This document shows, piece by piece, positions 1 through 8,604 of a DNA stretch of 64,000 nt. Positions within the stretch are counted from its first letter, which is position 1, and each line of letters begins with the position of its first letter. Position numbers and translations under genes: made by a program. The DNA is from Acutalibacter muris (GTDB lineage Bacteria; Bacillota; Clostridia; Oscillospirales; Acutalibacteraceae), in assembly GCF_002201475.1 (NCBI RefSeq), contig NZ_CP021422.1, positions 2,914,001 to 2,978,000 of the forward strand. The letters run 5' to 3'. The notes below the pieces were generated by a model that was not told where the DNA came from, did not search any database, and saw nothing but the letters and a program-made list of their open reading frames with translations.

Positions 1-68
1 TTATGGATTTTGTAAGAATTACCCGCTATACTTAAACCATAACAAAAAACCGAAAAGGAGATTAACAT

Positions 69-845
69 ATGCCCCTTCTAAACGTAGAACATCTAAAGAA
101 AACCTACTCGAACCGCCTGGGCGGCGCCCAGGTCCAGGCCATAAGAGACGTGAACTTCACCGTGGAGCAGGGGGAGTTCGCCGCCATAATGGGCGAGTCC
201 GGCTCCGGCAAGACCACCCTTTTAAACATCCTGGCCGCCCTCGACAAGCCCACCTCTGGCAGCGTGTTTTTAAATATGCGGGACATCACCACCCTTCGGG
301 AGTCTGAGATATCCGCTTTCCGCCGGGACAACCTGGGCTTCGTGTTCCAGGACTTCAACCTTCTTGACACCTTCTCCGTCCAGGACAACATCTTTCTGCC
401 CCTGGTGCTGGCGGGGAAAAAGTACCCGGAAATGCGGCAGCGGTTAGAACCCATCGCCGCGAGCCTTGGGATAAAGGAGCTTTTAGAGAAGTTCCCCTAT
501 GAGATATCCGGCGGCCAGAAGCAGCGCACAGCCATCGCCCGGGCCATTATCACCCAGCCCCAGCTGATACTGGCCGACGAGCCCACCGGGGCCCTGGACT
601 CCCGCTCCGCCGGGCAGATAATGGACATCTTCACCGGGGTGAACCGCGCCGGACAGACGGTCCTGATGGTGACCCACTCCACCCAGGCCGCAAGCCGGGC
701 GGGCAGGGTGCTCTTTATAAAGGACGGCCAGGTCTTCCACCAGATATACCGTGGCAGCCAGACCGACGACCAGATGTACCAGAGCATTTCTGATACACTG
801 ACAGTCCTTGCCACCGGCAGAGAGGGGGAGGAGCGGAATGTTTAA
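69..845 (+). CDS. BceA-type ABC transporter ATP-binding protein
   Basis: ATPase of an antimicrobial-peptide sensing/resistance or lipoprotein-release type exporter; it powers the permease encoded next. Visible motifs: Walker A GESGSGKT at about residues 42-49, Q-loop FQDFN, signature SGGQKQR near 150, Walker B ILADEPTGALDS near 170 and the H-loop VTHS. The 258-residue length is normal for BceA/YxdL/MacB-type subunits. The ATG is preceded by AAAAGGAG at good spacing. The permease gene overlaps its end by 8 nt, so the two are translationally coupled. The histidine kinase/regulator pair that usually accompanies Bce modules is not in the window and may lie to the left. Substrate cannot be told from sequence. 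Confidence 0.93.
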   Translation: MPLLNVEHLKKTYSNRLGGAQVQAIRDVNFTVEQGEFAAIMGESGSGKTTLLNILAALDKPTSGSVFLNMRDITTLRESEISAFRRDNLGFVFQDFNLLDTFSVQDNIFLPLVLAGKKYPEMRQRLEPIAASLGIKELLEKFPYEISGGQKQRTAIARAIITQPQLILADEPTGALDSRSAGQIMDIFTGVNRAGQTVLMVTHSTQAASRAGRVLFIKDGQVFHQIYRGSQTDDQMYQSISDTLTVLATGREGEERNV

Positions 846-2871
846 GCTGTATCCAAAGCTGGCCGTGCACAACCTTAAAAGCAGCTACCGGGTGACGGTG
901 CCCTACCTGCTCTCGGGCTCGGGGATAATCATGATGTACTATATGCTGTTCGCCCTCACTATGGGCACCGCTGGGTCTAACTTCTACGGAGTCACAAGCT
1001 CCGCCATGGCCCTGGAGCTCGGCACATATGTCATCGCCATCTTCGGCGCCATCTTCCTCTTTTACACCAACAGCTTTTTGATGAAGCGCCGCAAGAAGGA
1101 GCTGGGGCTCTACAACATCCTTGGCATGGAGAAGCGGCATATCGCCGGAGTCCTTCTGACCGAGACGGTCCTGACCGCCGCCGTATGCCTCCTGCTGGGC
1201 CTTGGCTTCGGTATAATATTCTCAAAGATTTTCTTCCTCATACTGGAAAACTTACTGGGTATGCCCGGGGTTATCCCCTTTCTGATACCCCTCTCCGGCA
1301 TCAGGAACACCGTCATACTCTTCGCCTGTATCTTTCTGGCGACCGCCCTCTACAATATTTTGCAGGTGCGGCTTTCAAAGCCCATCGAGCTGCTCCACGG
1401 CGGGGAGATCGGCGAGAAGGAGCCCCGGGCCCACTGGCTCCTGGCCATTATAGGCGCGGTGCTTTTAGGGGCAGGGTACTACCTGGCCCTCACCATCGAG
1501 GACCCGGTGGCGGCCCTTGCCATGTTCTTTGTGGCGGTGATACTTGTGATACTGGGCACGTACCTGCTGTTCATGGTGGGCATAACCGCCATGCTGAAGC
1601 TCCTGAAGAAAAACAAGGGCTTCTACTATAAGACCCGGCACTTCACTACAGTATCGGGTATGCTCTATAGAATGAAGCAGAACGCGGCGGGCCTTGCCTC
1701 CATCTGCATACTGTTCACCTGCCTCTTGGTCACAGTTTCGACCACCTTCTCGCTGTATACCGGCATAGATGACATGATAGGCACCCGCTGCGCCCGGGAC
1801 ATAAACCTGGGCTTCACCGGCGTGAAGGAGGAGGAGTTCGACTCCGTAAAGGCCAGGGCCCAGGAGATATCCGCCGCCCATGGCGTGCAGACAGAGGACG
1901 TGCTGGAGTACCGGGCCTGGAACATGGGCGCTATCCGGCAGGGAGACGGCTTTGAGTTCAGGAACGAGACCTCGCAGGGGACTATTTACGCCTACATCAC
2001 AGTCTTTGACTTGGACGATTACAACGCCTTCGCCGGGACAAATTACACTCTTGACAGCGGGCGGGTGCTCCTCAGCGACCCGGACGGCACATTTGACAGC
2101 GAGACCATCGGCCTTTTCGGCAAGACCTATCAGGTGGAGGAGATAGAGATGCCCCATGTCAATTCAGAGTACGCCGCCTATATAGGTATCGAGAAGTACG
2201 GCCTGGTGATAAGCGACCCGGAGCTGATAGTGGACGGCCGTATACGCAACCCCGGCGAGGGTATCTCCTCCGACAAGCCCTGGGTGGACCCGGAGTACAC
2301 CTTCGACTTTGACCTCTCCGGCCACGACCCGGAGACCATAGAGGCCGTTTATGACGAGCTGCTGGACTGGGTCGTAAACGAGAAGTGGAACTGGGCGACA
2401 ACTGAGGAGCTGAACGCCTCGGGCCTGAGCTACTCCTTCAATAACAGGATACAAGAGCGAGAGGACGCCACCGGCCTGTTCGGCGGGCTGTTCTTCCTGG
2501 GGCTCTTTATGGGGGCCATGTTCTTAATGGGTACGGTGCTCATCATCTACTATAAGCAGGTCTCAGAGGGCTATGAGGACGCGAAGCGCTTTGACATCAT
2601 GCAGAAGGTGGGCATGAGCCACCAGGAGGTAAAGCGCAGCATCCACAGCCAGGTGCTCATGGTCTTCTTCCTGCCGCTTCTGATGGCTATCGTGCACCTG
2701 TGCTTCGCCTTCCCCATGCTGCAAAAGATACTCATGCTCATGATGATGACGAACCTTGACCTGATACTTCTGTCTATGGCGGGCTGTGTGCTGGTGTTCA
2801 GCGTCTTCTACCTTGTCATCTACCTGCTCACTGCCCGGACCTACTATAAAATAGTCGAGAGCGCCAACTAA
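838..2871 (+). CDS. BceB-type ABC transporter permease (FtsX family)
   Basis: Membrane partner of the preceding ATPase, 677 residues from the ATG at 838. It has the BceB layout: several N-terminal membrane segments with an FtsX-like domain (residues about 45-200), a further pair of helices, a large extracytoplasmic domain of about 200 residues (about 300-510) rich in acidic and aromatic residues, and a C-terminal group of three membrane segments. BceB proteins use the external domain to bind peptide antibiotics or their lipid II-cycle complexes. An upstream in-frame start at 808 lies deep in the ATPase gene; ATG 838 follows GGGGGAGGAG and is preferred. Confidence 0.9.
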   Translation: MFKLYPKLAVHNLKSSYRVTVPYLLSGSGIIMMYYMLFALTMGTAGSNFYGVTSSAMALELGTYVIAIFGAIFLFYTNSFLMKRRKKELGLYNILGMEKRHIAGVLLTETVLTAAVCLLLGLGFGIIFSKIFFLILENLLGMPGVIPFLIPLSGIRNTVILFACIFLATALYNILQVRLSKPIELLHGGEIGEKEPRAHWLLAIIGAVLLGAGYYLALTIEDPVAALAMFFVAVILVILGTYLLFMVGITAMLKLLKKNKGFYYKTRHFTTVSGMLYRMKQNAAGLASICILFTCLLVTVSTTFSLYTGIDDMIGTRCARDINLGFTGVKEEEFDSVKARAQEISAAHGVQTEDVLEYRAWNMGAIRQGDGFEFRNETSQGTIYAYITVFDLDDYNAFAGTNYTLDSGRVLLSDPDGTFDSETIGLFGKTYQVEEIEMPHVNSEYAAYIGIEKYGLVISDPELIVDGRIRNPGEGISSDKPWVDPEYTFDFDLSGHDPETIEAVYDELLDWVVNEKWNWATTEELNASGLSYSFNNRIQEREDATGLFGGLFFLGLFMGAMFLMGTVLIIYYKQVSEGYEDAKRFDIMQKVGMSHQEVKRSIHSQVLMVFFLPLLMAIVHLCFAFPMLQKILMLMMMTNLDLILLSMAGCVLVFSVFYLVIYLLTARTYYKIVESAN

Positions 2872-2895
2872 ACACAATATACAGGGGGTATTAAC

Positions 2896-3210
2896 ATGAC
2901 ACTATCTATCTTCGATCTCTTTTCCACCATGTTCGGCTACGCCTGGAGGCTTATCTCCTGGGTGGCTGATTTAAGCCTGCGGTTCTTCGGGGCCGTCTTT
3001 AACTTCGGCATGAGGGCTTTGGGGGCCATCTTCGACCTTATGCTGACCCCCTTCACCCGAGGCCTTGACTGGCTCTGGGACTGCGGCGGGCTGGACCTCA
3101 AGGGCATCTTCGCCGTCATCATGTGGGTGCTGCTGATAGCCTGCGCGCTGCTGGCCCTGTTCGCCGCCGGGAGCAATGCCTATCGGAAATACCAGCACAG
3201 GCTAAAGTAA
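2896..3210 (+). CDS. small membrane protein of unknown function
   Basis: A 104-residue protein, not recognised as a named family. The first 60 residues are rich in Phe, Trp and Leu and look like amphipathic or re-entrant helices; one clear transmembrane helix follows at about 70-92 and the tail is basic (YRKYQHRLK). It starts 25 nt after the permease gene with an AGGGGG ribosome-binding site, so it is probably in the same operon and ends at the terminator just downstream. An accessory or immunity role for the Bce exporter is only inferred from position. Confidence 0.7.
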   Translation: MTLSIFDLFSTMFGYAWRLISWVADLSLRFFGAVFNFGMRALGAIFDLMLTPFTRGLDWLWDCGGLDLKGIFAVIMWVLLIACALLALFAAGSNAYRKYQHRLK

Positions 3211-3220
3211 AAAAGGCATA

Positions 3221-3249
3221 AGAAATCCCCGGTAGAACCGGGGATTTCT
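3221..3249. terminator. bidirectional terminator between the bce operon and leuS
   Basis: Perfect 12-bp stem AGAAATCCCCGG / CCGGGGATTTCT with a 5-nt loop, followed by GCTTTTAAA on the plus strand and preceded by AAAAAGG, which gives a T-run in the minus direction. It lies between two convergent genes and can serve both. Confidence 0.85.
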
Positions 3250-3262
3250 GCTTTTAAACTGC

Positions 3263-5794
3263 TTATTTTATCACAAGATTTACAAGCTTTCCGGGCACAT
3301 ATATCTCCTTTACAATCTCCTTCCCGGCTATCTCGGCGGCTATCTTCTCGTCAGCTTTTGCGGCGGCTAAAGCGTCTTCCTTGCTGATATCCGCGGGCAC
3401 GTTTATCCTGGAGCGGACCTTGCCCTTTATCTGCACCACTATCTCAACGGTGCTGTCCTTGGTCTTTTGTTCGTCGTACTCGGGCCAGCTCTGCTGGCAG
3501 GCCATGCCTTCGCCAAGCGCGCAGGCCTCCCAGACCTCCTCTGTGATATGGGGCGCGAAGGGATTCAGAAGCAGGGTGAATATTTTGAGCTCTCCCCTGG
3601 TTATGCCCTTGCCCTTCTGGCCTATCTCGTTTATCAGGGCCATAAGGGTGGCGATGGCCGTGTTGAACTTTAGGGTCTCGATGTCCTCGCCCACCTTCTT
3701 GATGGCCTTATGGAGGGAGGTCTCAAGCTCCGGGCGGATATCCTCGCTGTCTATAAGATTATCCTGCAAAGCCCAGTACCTGTCCGCAAGCCTTCTGCAG
3801 CCCTTGACCCCGGCGGTGCTCCAGGGGGCGGACTTCTCAAAGTCGCCGATGAACATCTCGTAGAGCCGCACGGTGTCCGCGCCCAACTCCTCCACCAGGT
3901 CGTCAGGGTTCACCACGTTATTCAGGGACTTGCTCATCTTTACAATGGGGTGGTCGGCCATCTCGCCAAACTGCTCTCTGAGCGCCGCCTGAGCCTTCTC
4001 CTGGCTGCCGTGCTCCTCTATGAGCTTCTTCTGCTCAGAGGAGGGCAGGTTCTGGAGGTTATGGGGATTAAGGCCCAATATCATGCCGTGGCTGGTGCGC
4101 TTTCCATAGGGCTCCGGGGTGGGGACAACGCCGATATCGTAGAGGAACTTGTGCCAGAAGCGGCTGTATAAGAGGTGCAGGGTGGTGTGCTCCATGCCGC
4201 CGTTGTACCAGTCCACCGGGGACCAATACTCCAGGGCCTCCTTAGAGGCCAGGGCCTTGTCGTTGCTGGGGTCCATATACCGCAGGAAGTACCAGGAGGA
4301 CCCGGCCCACTGGGGCATGGTGTCGGTCTCTCTTTTGGCCGGCCCGCCGCAGTGGGGGCAGGTGGTGTTCACCCAGTCCGTCATCTTCGCCAGCGGCGAC
4401 TCCCCGGTGTCCGTGGGCTCGTAGCTGTCCACCTGGGGGAGCCTTAAAGGCAGCTCGCTCTCGTCTATGGGCTGCCAGCCGCACTTCTCGCAGTAGACCA
4501 TGGGTATGGGCTCGCCCCAGTAGCGCTGGCGGGAGAACACCCAGTCCCGGAGCTTATAGTTCACCTTGGCGTGGCCGATGCCCTTCTCCTCAAGGAACTC
4601 GGTGATCTTAACCTTTGCGTCCTCAACGCTCAGGCCGTCGAGAATCCCGGAGTTCACCATTATGCCGGTCTCGCAGTCTGTAAAGGCGGCAGACTGTACC
4701 TCCCCGCCCTTCACCACCTCGATGATGGGCAAATTGAACTTCTTGGCAAAGTCCCAGTCCCGGTCGTCGTGGGCGGGCACGGCCATAATGGCCCCGGTGC
4801 CGTAGCTTACAAGGACGTAGTCGGAGATGAAGATGGGTATCTCCTTGTCGTTCACCGGGTTGACAGCTGTAACGCCCAGGAGCTTTACACCCGTCTTCTC
4901 CTTTGCCACCTCGGTGCGCTCGAAGTCGGACTTTCTTGCCGCTTGGGCCTGGTACTCCCTTATCTCGCCCATATTGTCAAGCTTATCCGCCCACTTCTCT
5001 ATATAGGGGTGCTCCGGGGAGATTACCATATATGTGGCCCCATAGAGGGTATCGGGGCGGGTGGTGTAGATTTTAAGCTTATCCCCGGCGCTGGTGTCGA
5101 AGTCCACCTCCGCGCCGGTGGAGCGTCCTATCCAGTTCTTCTGCTGGAGACGGACCCGCTCGGGATAGTCCACCTTGTCCAGGTCGTCTATAAGCCGCTG
5201 GGCATACTCGGTGATCTTCAGCATCCACTGGCTCTTTACCTTGTGCACCACCTCGCTGCCGCAGCGCTCGCACACGCCGTTTACGACCTCCTCGTTTGCG
5301 AGCACGCACTTGCAGCTGGTGCACCAGTTGACGTTCATCTCCTTCTTATACGCCAGCCCGTGCTTATAGAGCTGCAAAAATATCCACTGGGTCCACTTGT
5401 AATACTCCGGGTCGATGGTGGCTATCTCCCGGCTCCAGTCGAAGGAGATGCCCAGGGACTGTATCTGCCGCTTGTACCGGGCGATGTTCTCCCGGGTTAT
5501 GCCCTCGGGGTGCACATGGTTCTTGATGGCATAGTTCTCGGCGGGCAGGCCGAAGGCGTCCCAGCCGATGGGGTACAGCACGTTATAGCCCTGCAAGCGG
5601 CGCTTCCTGGCTACAACGTCCAGACCTATATAGGGCCTGGGGTGCCCCACGTGCAGGCCCGCGCCCGAGGGGTAGGGGAACTCGATAAGGGCGTAAAACT
5701 TCTCCTTGGGGGAGCCATTTTCAGCGTGGAAAGCTCCCTTTTCCTCCCACTTTTTCTGCCATTTTGGTTCGATGGATCTGTGGTCGTATTTCAT
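3263..5794 (-). CDS. leuS: leucine--tRNA ligase
   Basis: Class I aminoacyl-tRNA synthetase that charges tRNA-Leu in the cytoplasm. 843 residues, a little longer than the usual ~800-860 range midpoint. The HIGH-type motif reads HVGH at residues 48-51 and the KMSKS motif is near residue 617. An editing (CP1) domain lies between, with [11 protein letters not shown] and a zinc-type cysteine cluster (CTSCKCV, CERCG) about residues 160-180, and an anticodon-binding domain follows KMSKS. The gene is the last of its strand's series but has its own promoter and T-box leader, so it is controlled by uncharged tRNA-Leu independently of rsfS. Confidence 0.98.
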   Translation of the reverse strand: MKYDHRSIEPKWQKKWEEKGAFHAENGSPKEKFYALIEFPYPSGAGLHVGHPRPYIGLDVVARKRRLQGYNVLYPIGWDAFGLPAENYAIKNHVHPEGITRENIARYKRQIQSLGISFDWSREIATIDPEYYKWTQWIFLQLYKHGLAYKKEMNVNWCTSCKCVLANEEVVNGVCERCGSEVVHKVKSQWMLKITEYAQRLIDDLDKVDYPERVRLQQKNWIGRSTGAEVDFDTSAGDKLKIYTTRPDTLYGATYMVISPEHPYIEKWADKLDNMGEIREYQAQAARKSDFERTEVAKEKTGVKLLGVTAVNPVNDKEIPIFISDYVLVSYGTGAIMAVPAHDDRDWDFAKKFNLPIIEVVKGGEVQSAAFTDCETGIMVNSGILDGLSVEDAKVKITEFLEEKGIGHAKVNYKLRDWVFSRQRYWGEPIPMVYCEKCGWQPIDESELPLRLPQVDSYEPTDTGESPLAKMTDWVNTTCPHCGGPAKRETDTMPQWAGSSWYFLRYMDPSNDKALASKEALEYWSPVDWYNGGMEHTTLHLLYSRFWHKFLYDIGVVPTPEPYGKRTSHGMILGLNPHNLQNLPSSEQKKLIEEHGSQEKAQAALREQFGEMADHPIVKMSKSLNNVVNPDDLVEELGADTVRLYEMFIGDFEKSAPWSTAGVKGCRRLADRYWALQDNLIDSEDIRPELETSLHKAIKKVGEDIETLKFNTAIATLMALINEIGQKGKGITRGELKIFTLLLNPFAPHITEEVWEACALGEGMACQQSWPEYDEQKTKDSTVEIVVQIKGKVRSRINVPADISKEDALAAAKADEKIAAEIAGKEIVKEIYVPGKLVNLVIK

Positions 5795-5825
5795 TTTGCA
5801 TCATCCTTTCTGATAAAGTTAAAAA

Positions 5826-5855
5826 CCCCGGACGCTCATTCTATAGCGTCCGGGG
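5826..5855 (-). terminator. T-box attenuator terminator
   Basis: Inverted repeat CCCCGGACGCT / AGCGTCCGGGG with an 8-nt loop; in the minus direction it is followed by TTTTTAAC. It competes with the antiterminator that contains the T-box sequence. Confidence 0.88.
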
Positions 5856-6098
5856 CGAAAATTTCGCGGTACCACCCGTGATTTCAGGGCACGCTCACGC
5901 ATACCCCCTCACAGCCTCCAACAAGGCTTGGCATATAACGCCGCCACACGTCCCCGGCCTACTAAGCGCCGCCTTTGGGTGGGGAGACTCGGGGACCAGT
6001 ATGCGCGCCGTGCCTGCTGCCTGCTCGCACCCTCCGCAGGCTCTCTGAAAAGCGGCCGCAGCGCCTTCCTCCCGTCACAGTCTTTAGCTATTTTTCTG
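5826..6098 (-). promoter_or_regulatory. T-box leader of leuS
   Basis: On the minus strand the region holds the T-box bulge sequence GGGTGGTACCGCG (5865-5877) and, 10 nt further on, a strong terminator stem GCCCCGGACGCT / AGCGTCCGGGG (5826-5855) followed by a T-run. An upstream AGAGAGCC...GGTGCGAGC element (about 6014-6045) fits the apical part of stem I. The layout predicts tRNA-dependent antitermination, with uncharged tRNA-Leu opening leuS transcription. A CTC triplet in the region near 5985-5992 could be the leucine specifier, but I did not fold the stem and this is uncertain. Confidence 0.9.
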
Positions 6099-6104
6099 AT
6101 GATG

Positions 6105-6133
6105 ATTATACACTATGGGGCGGGGTTTGTCAA
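6105..6133 (-). promoter_or_regulatory. SigA promoter of leuS
   Basis: On the minus strand TTGACA (6128-6133), a 17-nt spacer and TATAAT (6105-6110): both hexamers match consensus exactly. The -35 box overlaps the stop codon of rsfS, so the promoter is embedded at the end of the preceding gene. Confidence 0.9.
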
Positions 6134-6519
6134 GGCGTTTCCTCCGTCTTCGCCTCATACTCCATCAAAAACCTGTCCTCCTGCCAGTCCGTCTTAACGC
6201 CGTCGGCCCAAAGCCGGTCCAGGTCATAGAAGTCCCTGGCCTCCTGGGTGAAGATGTGCACCACCACATTGGCATAGTCCATAAGCACCCAGTTGTCAGA
6301 GCGGTAGCCCTCTATCCTCATGGGCATAACGCCCATAAGCTTCAGCTTCTCCTCCAGCTCGTCCGAAAGACTGCGCACGTGGGTGCTGCCCCGGCCGTTG
6401 GCTATCACAAAATAGTCCGCAAGGCTTGAGATGTCGTCTATCTTTATCACGCTGATATTCTCCGCCTTCTTTTCGTCCAGCAGGCGGGCGGCGCTTTTTG
6501 CCAGTTCAAAAGACTCCAT
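6130..6519 (-). CDS. rsfS: ribosomal silencing factor RsfS
   Basis: RsfS/Iojap family protein that binds L14 on the 50S subunit and blocks subunit joining when nutrients are short. The protein starts MESFELAKSAARLL, then carries the family core ISSLADYFVIANG and the C-terminal WVLMDYANVVVHIF typical of the fold. I chose the ATG at 6519 because AGAAAGG lies about 9 nt upstream; an ATG at 6528 overlaps the yqeK stop as ATGA but has no separate ribosome-binding site. Neighbours nadD-yqeK-rsfS are the usual Firmicutes order. Confidence 0.93.
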   Translation of the reverse strand: MESFELAKSAARLLDEKKAENISVIKIDDISSLADYFVIANGRGSTHVRSLSDELEEKLKLMGVMPMRIEGYRSDNWVLMDYANVVVHIFTQEARDFYDLDRLWADGVKTDWQEDRFLMEYEAKTEETP

Positions 6520-6524
6520 TTGCT

Positions 6525-7106
6525 TCATCCTTTCTGTTTGCTCTCTAATATCCAGAGCGCCTCGTTGTATGCGTCGATAGAGCGGGGCTCCATGGTCATA
6601 CGCTCCCCCATGCGCTCCTGCATGGTGAAGGTAACCCCCTCTACTATCACCTCCTCAAGGCTGCTTTGGGCGGCTCTTCTCAGCTCCTCCACCCCGGGAT
6701 AGTCCCGGTCCGCAGAGATGTAGTCCGCCACAAAAAGCACCTTGTCAAGGGCCGTCATCCCAGCCTTGCCCCCTGTGTGGCAGGCGATGGCGTCCAATAT
6801 CTCCCGGTCCGTGACCCCCAGCTCACGCTCCACAAAGGCCGCGCCGGACAGGGCGTGCCAGAGCTTTGTGTTGCGCCGCTGGGCTTCTGTCAGTATTATA
6901 CCAGAGCGCTCCATGATTTTCAACTGTTCCTCGGGGGCCGTGTCCTTCATCACATCGTGGAGTATCCCGGCAAGCCGTGCCTTCTCCACCTGCGCGCCAT
7001 ATTTCTCCGCCAATTCCGCCGCGCATTTTGCCACGCACTGGCTGTGGTAAAACCTGCGCTCGCTGAGATGGGGCTTTACTGCCGCCTCGTATTCCTCAAA
7101 GGTCAT
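6525..7106 (-). CDS. yqeK: HD-domain Ap4A hydrolase YqeK
   Basis: HD-superfamily phosphohydrolase; family members split diadenosine tetraphosphate symmetrically into ADP. Metal-binding residues are visible in FYHSQCVAKCA (first His), GILHDVMKD (HD pair), LWHALSGAA and an ACHTGG segment. The start at 7106 (MTFEEYEAAVKPHL) has GGAGGTG eight nt upstream and overlaps the nadD stop by 4 nt (ATGA); a longer frame runs upstream but only through nadD. 193 residues is normal for the family. Confidence 0.92.
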   Translation of the reverse strand: MTFEEYEAAVKPHLSERRFYHSQCVAKCAAELAEKYGAQVEKARLAGILHDVMKDTAPEEQLKIMERSGIILTEAQRRNTKLWHALSGAAFVERELGVTDREILDAIACHTGGKAGMTALDKVLFVADYISADRDYPGVEELRRAAQSSLEEVIVEGVTFTMQERMGERMTMEPRSIDAYNEALWILESKQKG

Positions 7107-7711
7107 ATTTCCGCACCTCCATATATTCTGTTCCCGCTTATATACCCGGCCACCTCCTCCGGCACCAGCCCGGAGATATCCCTGCCCGCCCGGGCAAGCT
7201 CCCTTACCCTTGTGGACGACGCGTCCAGAAAGGGTATATCCACCACCCGGCACCGGGCCCCAAGCCCTATGAGCTCCTTCTCCTTCTCAAGGAGCCTCTT
7301 ATAGCCCTCCGGGCTTCTTGGGGACGCGCAGAGCACCGCCAGCCGGAATATGGTGGGCGCGTCGTGCCACTTGTCCACGGTCAGGAACATATCCTCGCCC
7401 ATGAGAAAATACAGCTCGTCCCTGGGGTAAAGCCCGTGGAGCTCGGTCAGAGTGTCGCTGGTAAAGCTCTTGCCGGGGCGCGCAAGCTCCATTTGACTTA
7501 TCTCCACTATGTCAAGCTCCTGCACCGCAAGCCTGCACATTTCCACCCGGTCCTCCGGCGGGGCCAGGTCCTCGGCCCGCTTATGTGGCGGAGTGCCGTC
7601 GGGGATAAGCAGCACCCTTCGAAGGTCCAGCCGCTTTATAAACTCCCTGAGAATATGCACGTGTCCCCGATGTATGGGGTTGAAGGTCCCCCCGTAAACC
7701 CCCGTCCTCAT
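7103..7711 (-). CDS. nadD: nicotinate-nucleotide adenylyltransferase
   Basis: Transfers AMP from ATP to nicotinate mononucleotide in NAD synthesis. The nucleotidyltransferase motif GGTFNPIHRGH is at residues 8-18 and the C-terminal SSTRVRE motif near 165. 202 residues is typical. The start overlaps the yhbY stop (ATGA), and its own stop overlaps yqeK, so yhbY-nadD-yqeK are tightly coupled. Confidence 0.96.
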   Translation of the reverse strand: MRTGVYGGTFNPIHRGHVHILREFIKRLDLRRVLLIPDGTPPHKRAEDLAPPEDRVEMCRLAVQELDIVEISQMELARPGKSFTSDTLTELHGLYPRDELYFLMGEDMFLTVDKWHDAPTIFRLAVLCASPRSPEGYKRLLEKEKELIGLGARCRVVDIPFLDASSTRVRELARAGRDISGLVPEEVAGYISGNRIYGGAEI

Positions 7712-8001
7712 TTGGGCAGCTTTATCCTGGGTTCTTTGGGGTCCGGCTTATAGAGCACAAATCTGCTGCCTATCACCTGGATCACCTCTGAGCCGGTGGC
7801 GGCGGCTATGGTCTCGGCGGCTTCTCTCGGGGTGCTGGGGCAGGTCTCCGGCAGGACCCGGCCCTTTATGAGCTCCCGCTTTTTTAAAGCGTCCCCGGCC
7901 TCCTTAAATACCTGGGCCCCGAGACCGGACTTGCCCACATACAGTATGGTGTCCTGGTTCACTGCCAAAGAGCGCAGATACGCCCGCTGCTTGCTGGTCA
8001 A
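7708..8001 (-). CDS. yhbY: YhbY-type CRM-domain RNA-binding protein
   Basis: Single CRM (CRS1-YhbY) domain, associated with pre-50S ribosomes in other bacteria. The body shows the family pattern LTSKQRAYLRSLA at the N-terminus, VGKSGLG (GxxG-type loop), LKKRELIKGRVL and IGSRFVLYK at the end. I place the start at the TTG at 8001, which has GAGGGTG 5 nt upstream and gives the usual ~97 residues; another TTG at 8031 lies inside rdgB. Confidence 0.88.
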   Translation of the reverse strand: MTSKQRAYLRSLAVNQDTILYVGKSGLGAQVFKEAGDALKKRELIKGRVLPETCPSTPREAAETIAAATGSEVIQVIGSRFVLYKPDPKEPRIKLPK

Positions 8002-8011
8002 TATATCACCC

Positions 8012-8587
8012 TCATTTCTCTGTTTTACCAAGATATTCCCTCAGTTTCTTCTCAAACTCCGCGAAGGCGTGGCCCCTATGGCTCCGCGCGTCCTTCTCCT
8101 GGGCAGAGAGCTCCCCGAAGGTCACGTCCCCCTGCTGGAAAATGGAGTCATAGCCGAAGCCGTTTTCCCCCCGGCTCTCAAAGGCTATTTTGCCGAAGCA
8201 CCTGCCCTCGGCCTCTATCCTGTCGCCGTTGGGGAACACGCAGCAGACCGCGCTGACAAAGTGCGCCCCGCGCTGCTCCTCGGGCACGCCCTTCAGCTTC
8301 TCAAGGACCGTCAGTCGTCTTTTACCCGGTTCGGCAAATCTCGCCGAGTATATCCCCGGCGCGCCGCCAAGATAGTCCACACAGAGCCCCGAGTCGTCCG
8401 CCACGGCGGGCAGGCCTGTCTCCCTACAGGCGGCTTCGGCCTTTATAAAGGCGTTCTCCGCAAAGGTCCTGCCGGTCTCCTCGGGCTCCGCGATGTCCAT
8501 GGTCACAGCCTCTATGCCCATAGGCTCCAGAAGCCTTTGGAACTCCACCAGCTTGCCCTTGTTATGGGTCGCTATCACGTATTTCAT
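8012..8587 (-). CDS. rdgB: XTP/dITP pyrophosphatase
   Basis: Ham1/RdgB family enzyme that hydrolyses non-canonical purine nucleoside triphosphates and keeps them out of DNA. N-terminal ATHNKGKLVEF substrate motif, ADDSGLCVDYL with catalytic acidic residues, GENGFGYDSIF and SHRGHAFAEF near the end are all present. 191 residues, normal length. ATG preceded by TAGGAGGA. Followed 10 nt later by yhbY. Confidence 0.96.
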   Translation of the reverse strand: MKYVIATHNKGKLVEFQRLLEPMGIEAVTMDIAEPEETGRTFAENAFIKAEAACRETGLPAVADDSGLCVDYLGGAPGIYSARFAEPGKRRLTVLEKLKGVPEEQRGAHFVSAVCCVFPNGDRIEAEGRCFGKIAFESRGENGFGYDSIFQQGDVTFGELSAQEKDARSHRGHAFAEFEKKLREYLGKTEK

Positions 8588-8604
8588 GATGATGTCCTCC
8601 TATG

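Noticed and set aside
4571..5881. 436-codon plus-strand frame
   Set aside because: Antisense to leuS and its T-box; no domain or start signal.
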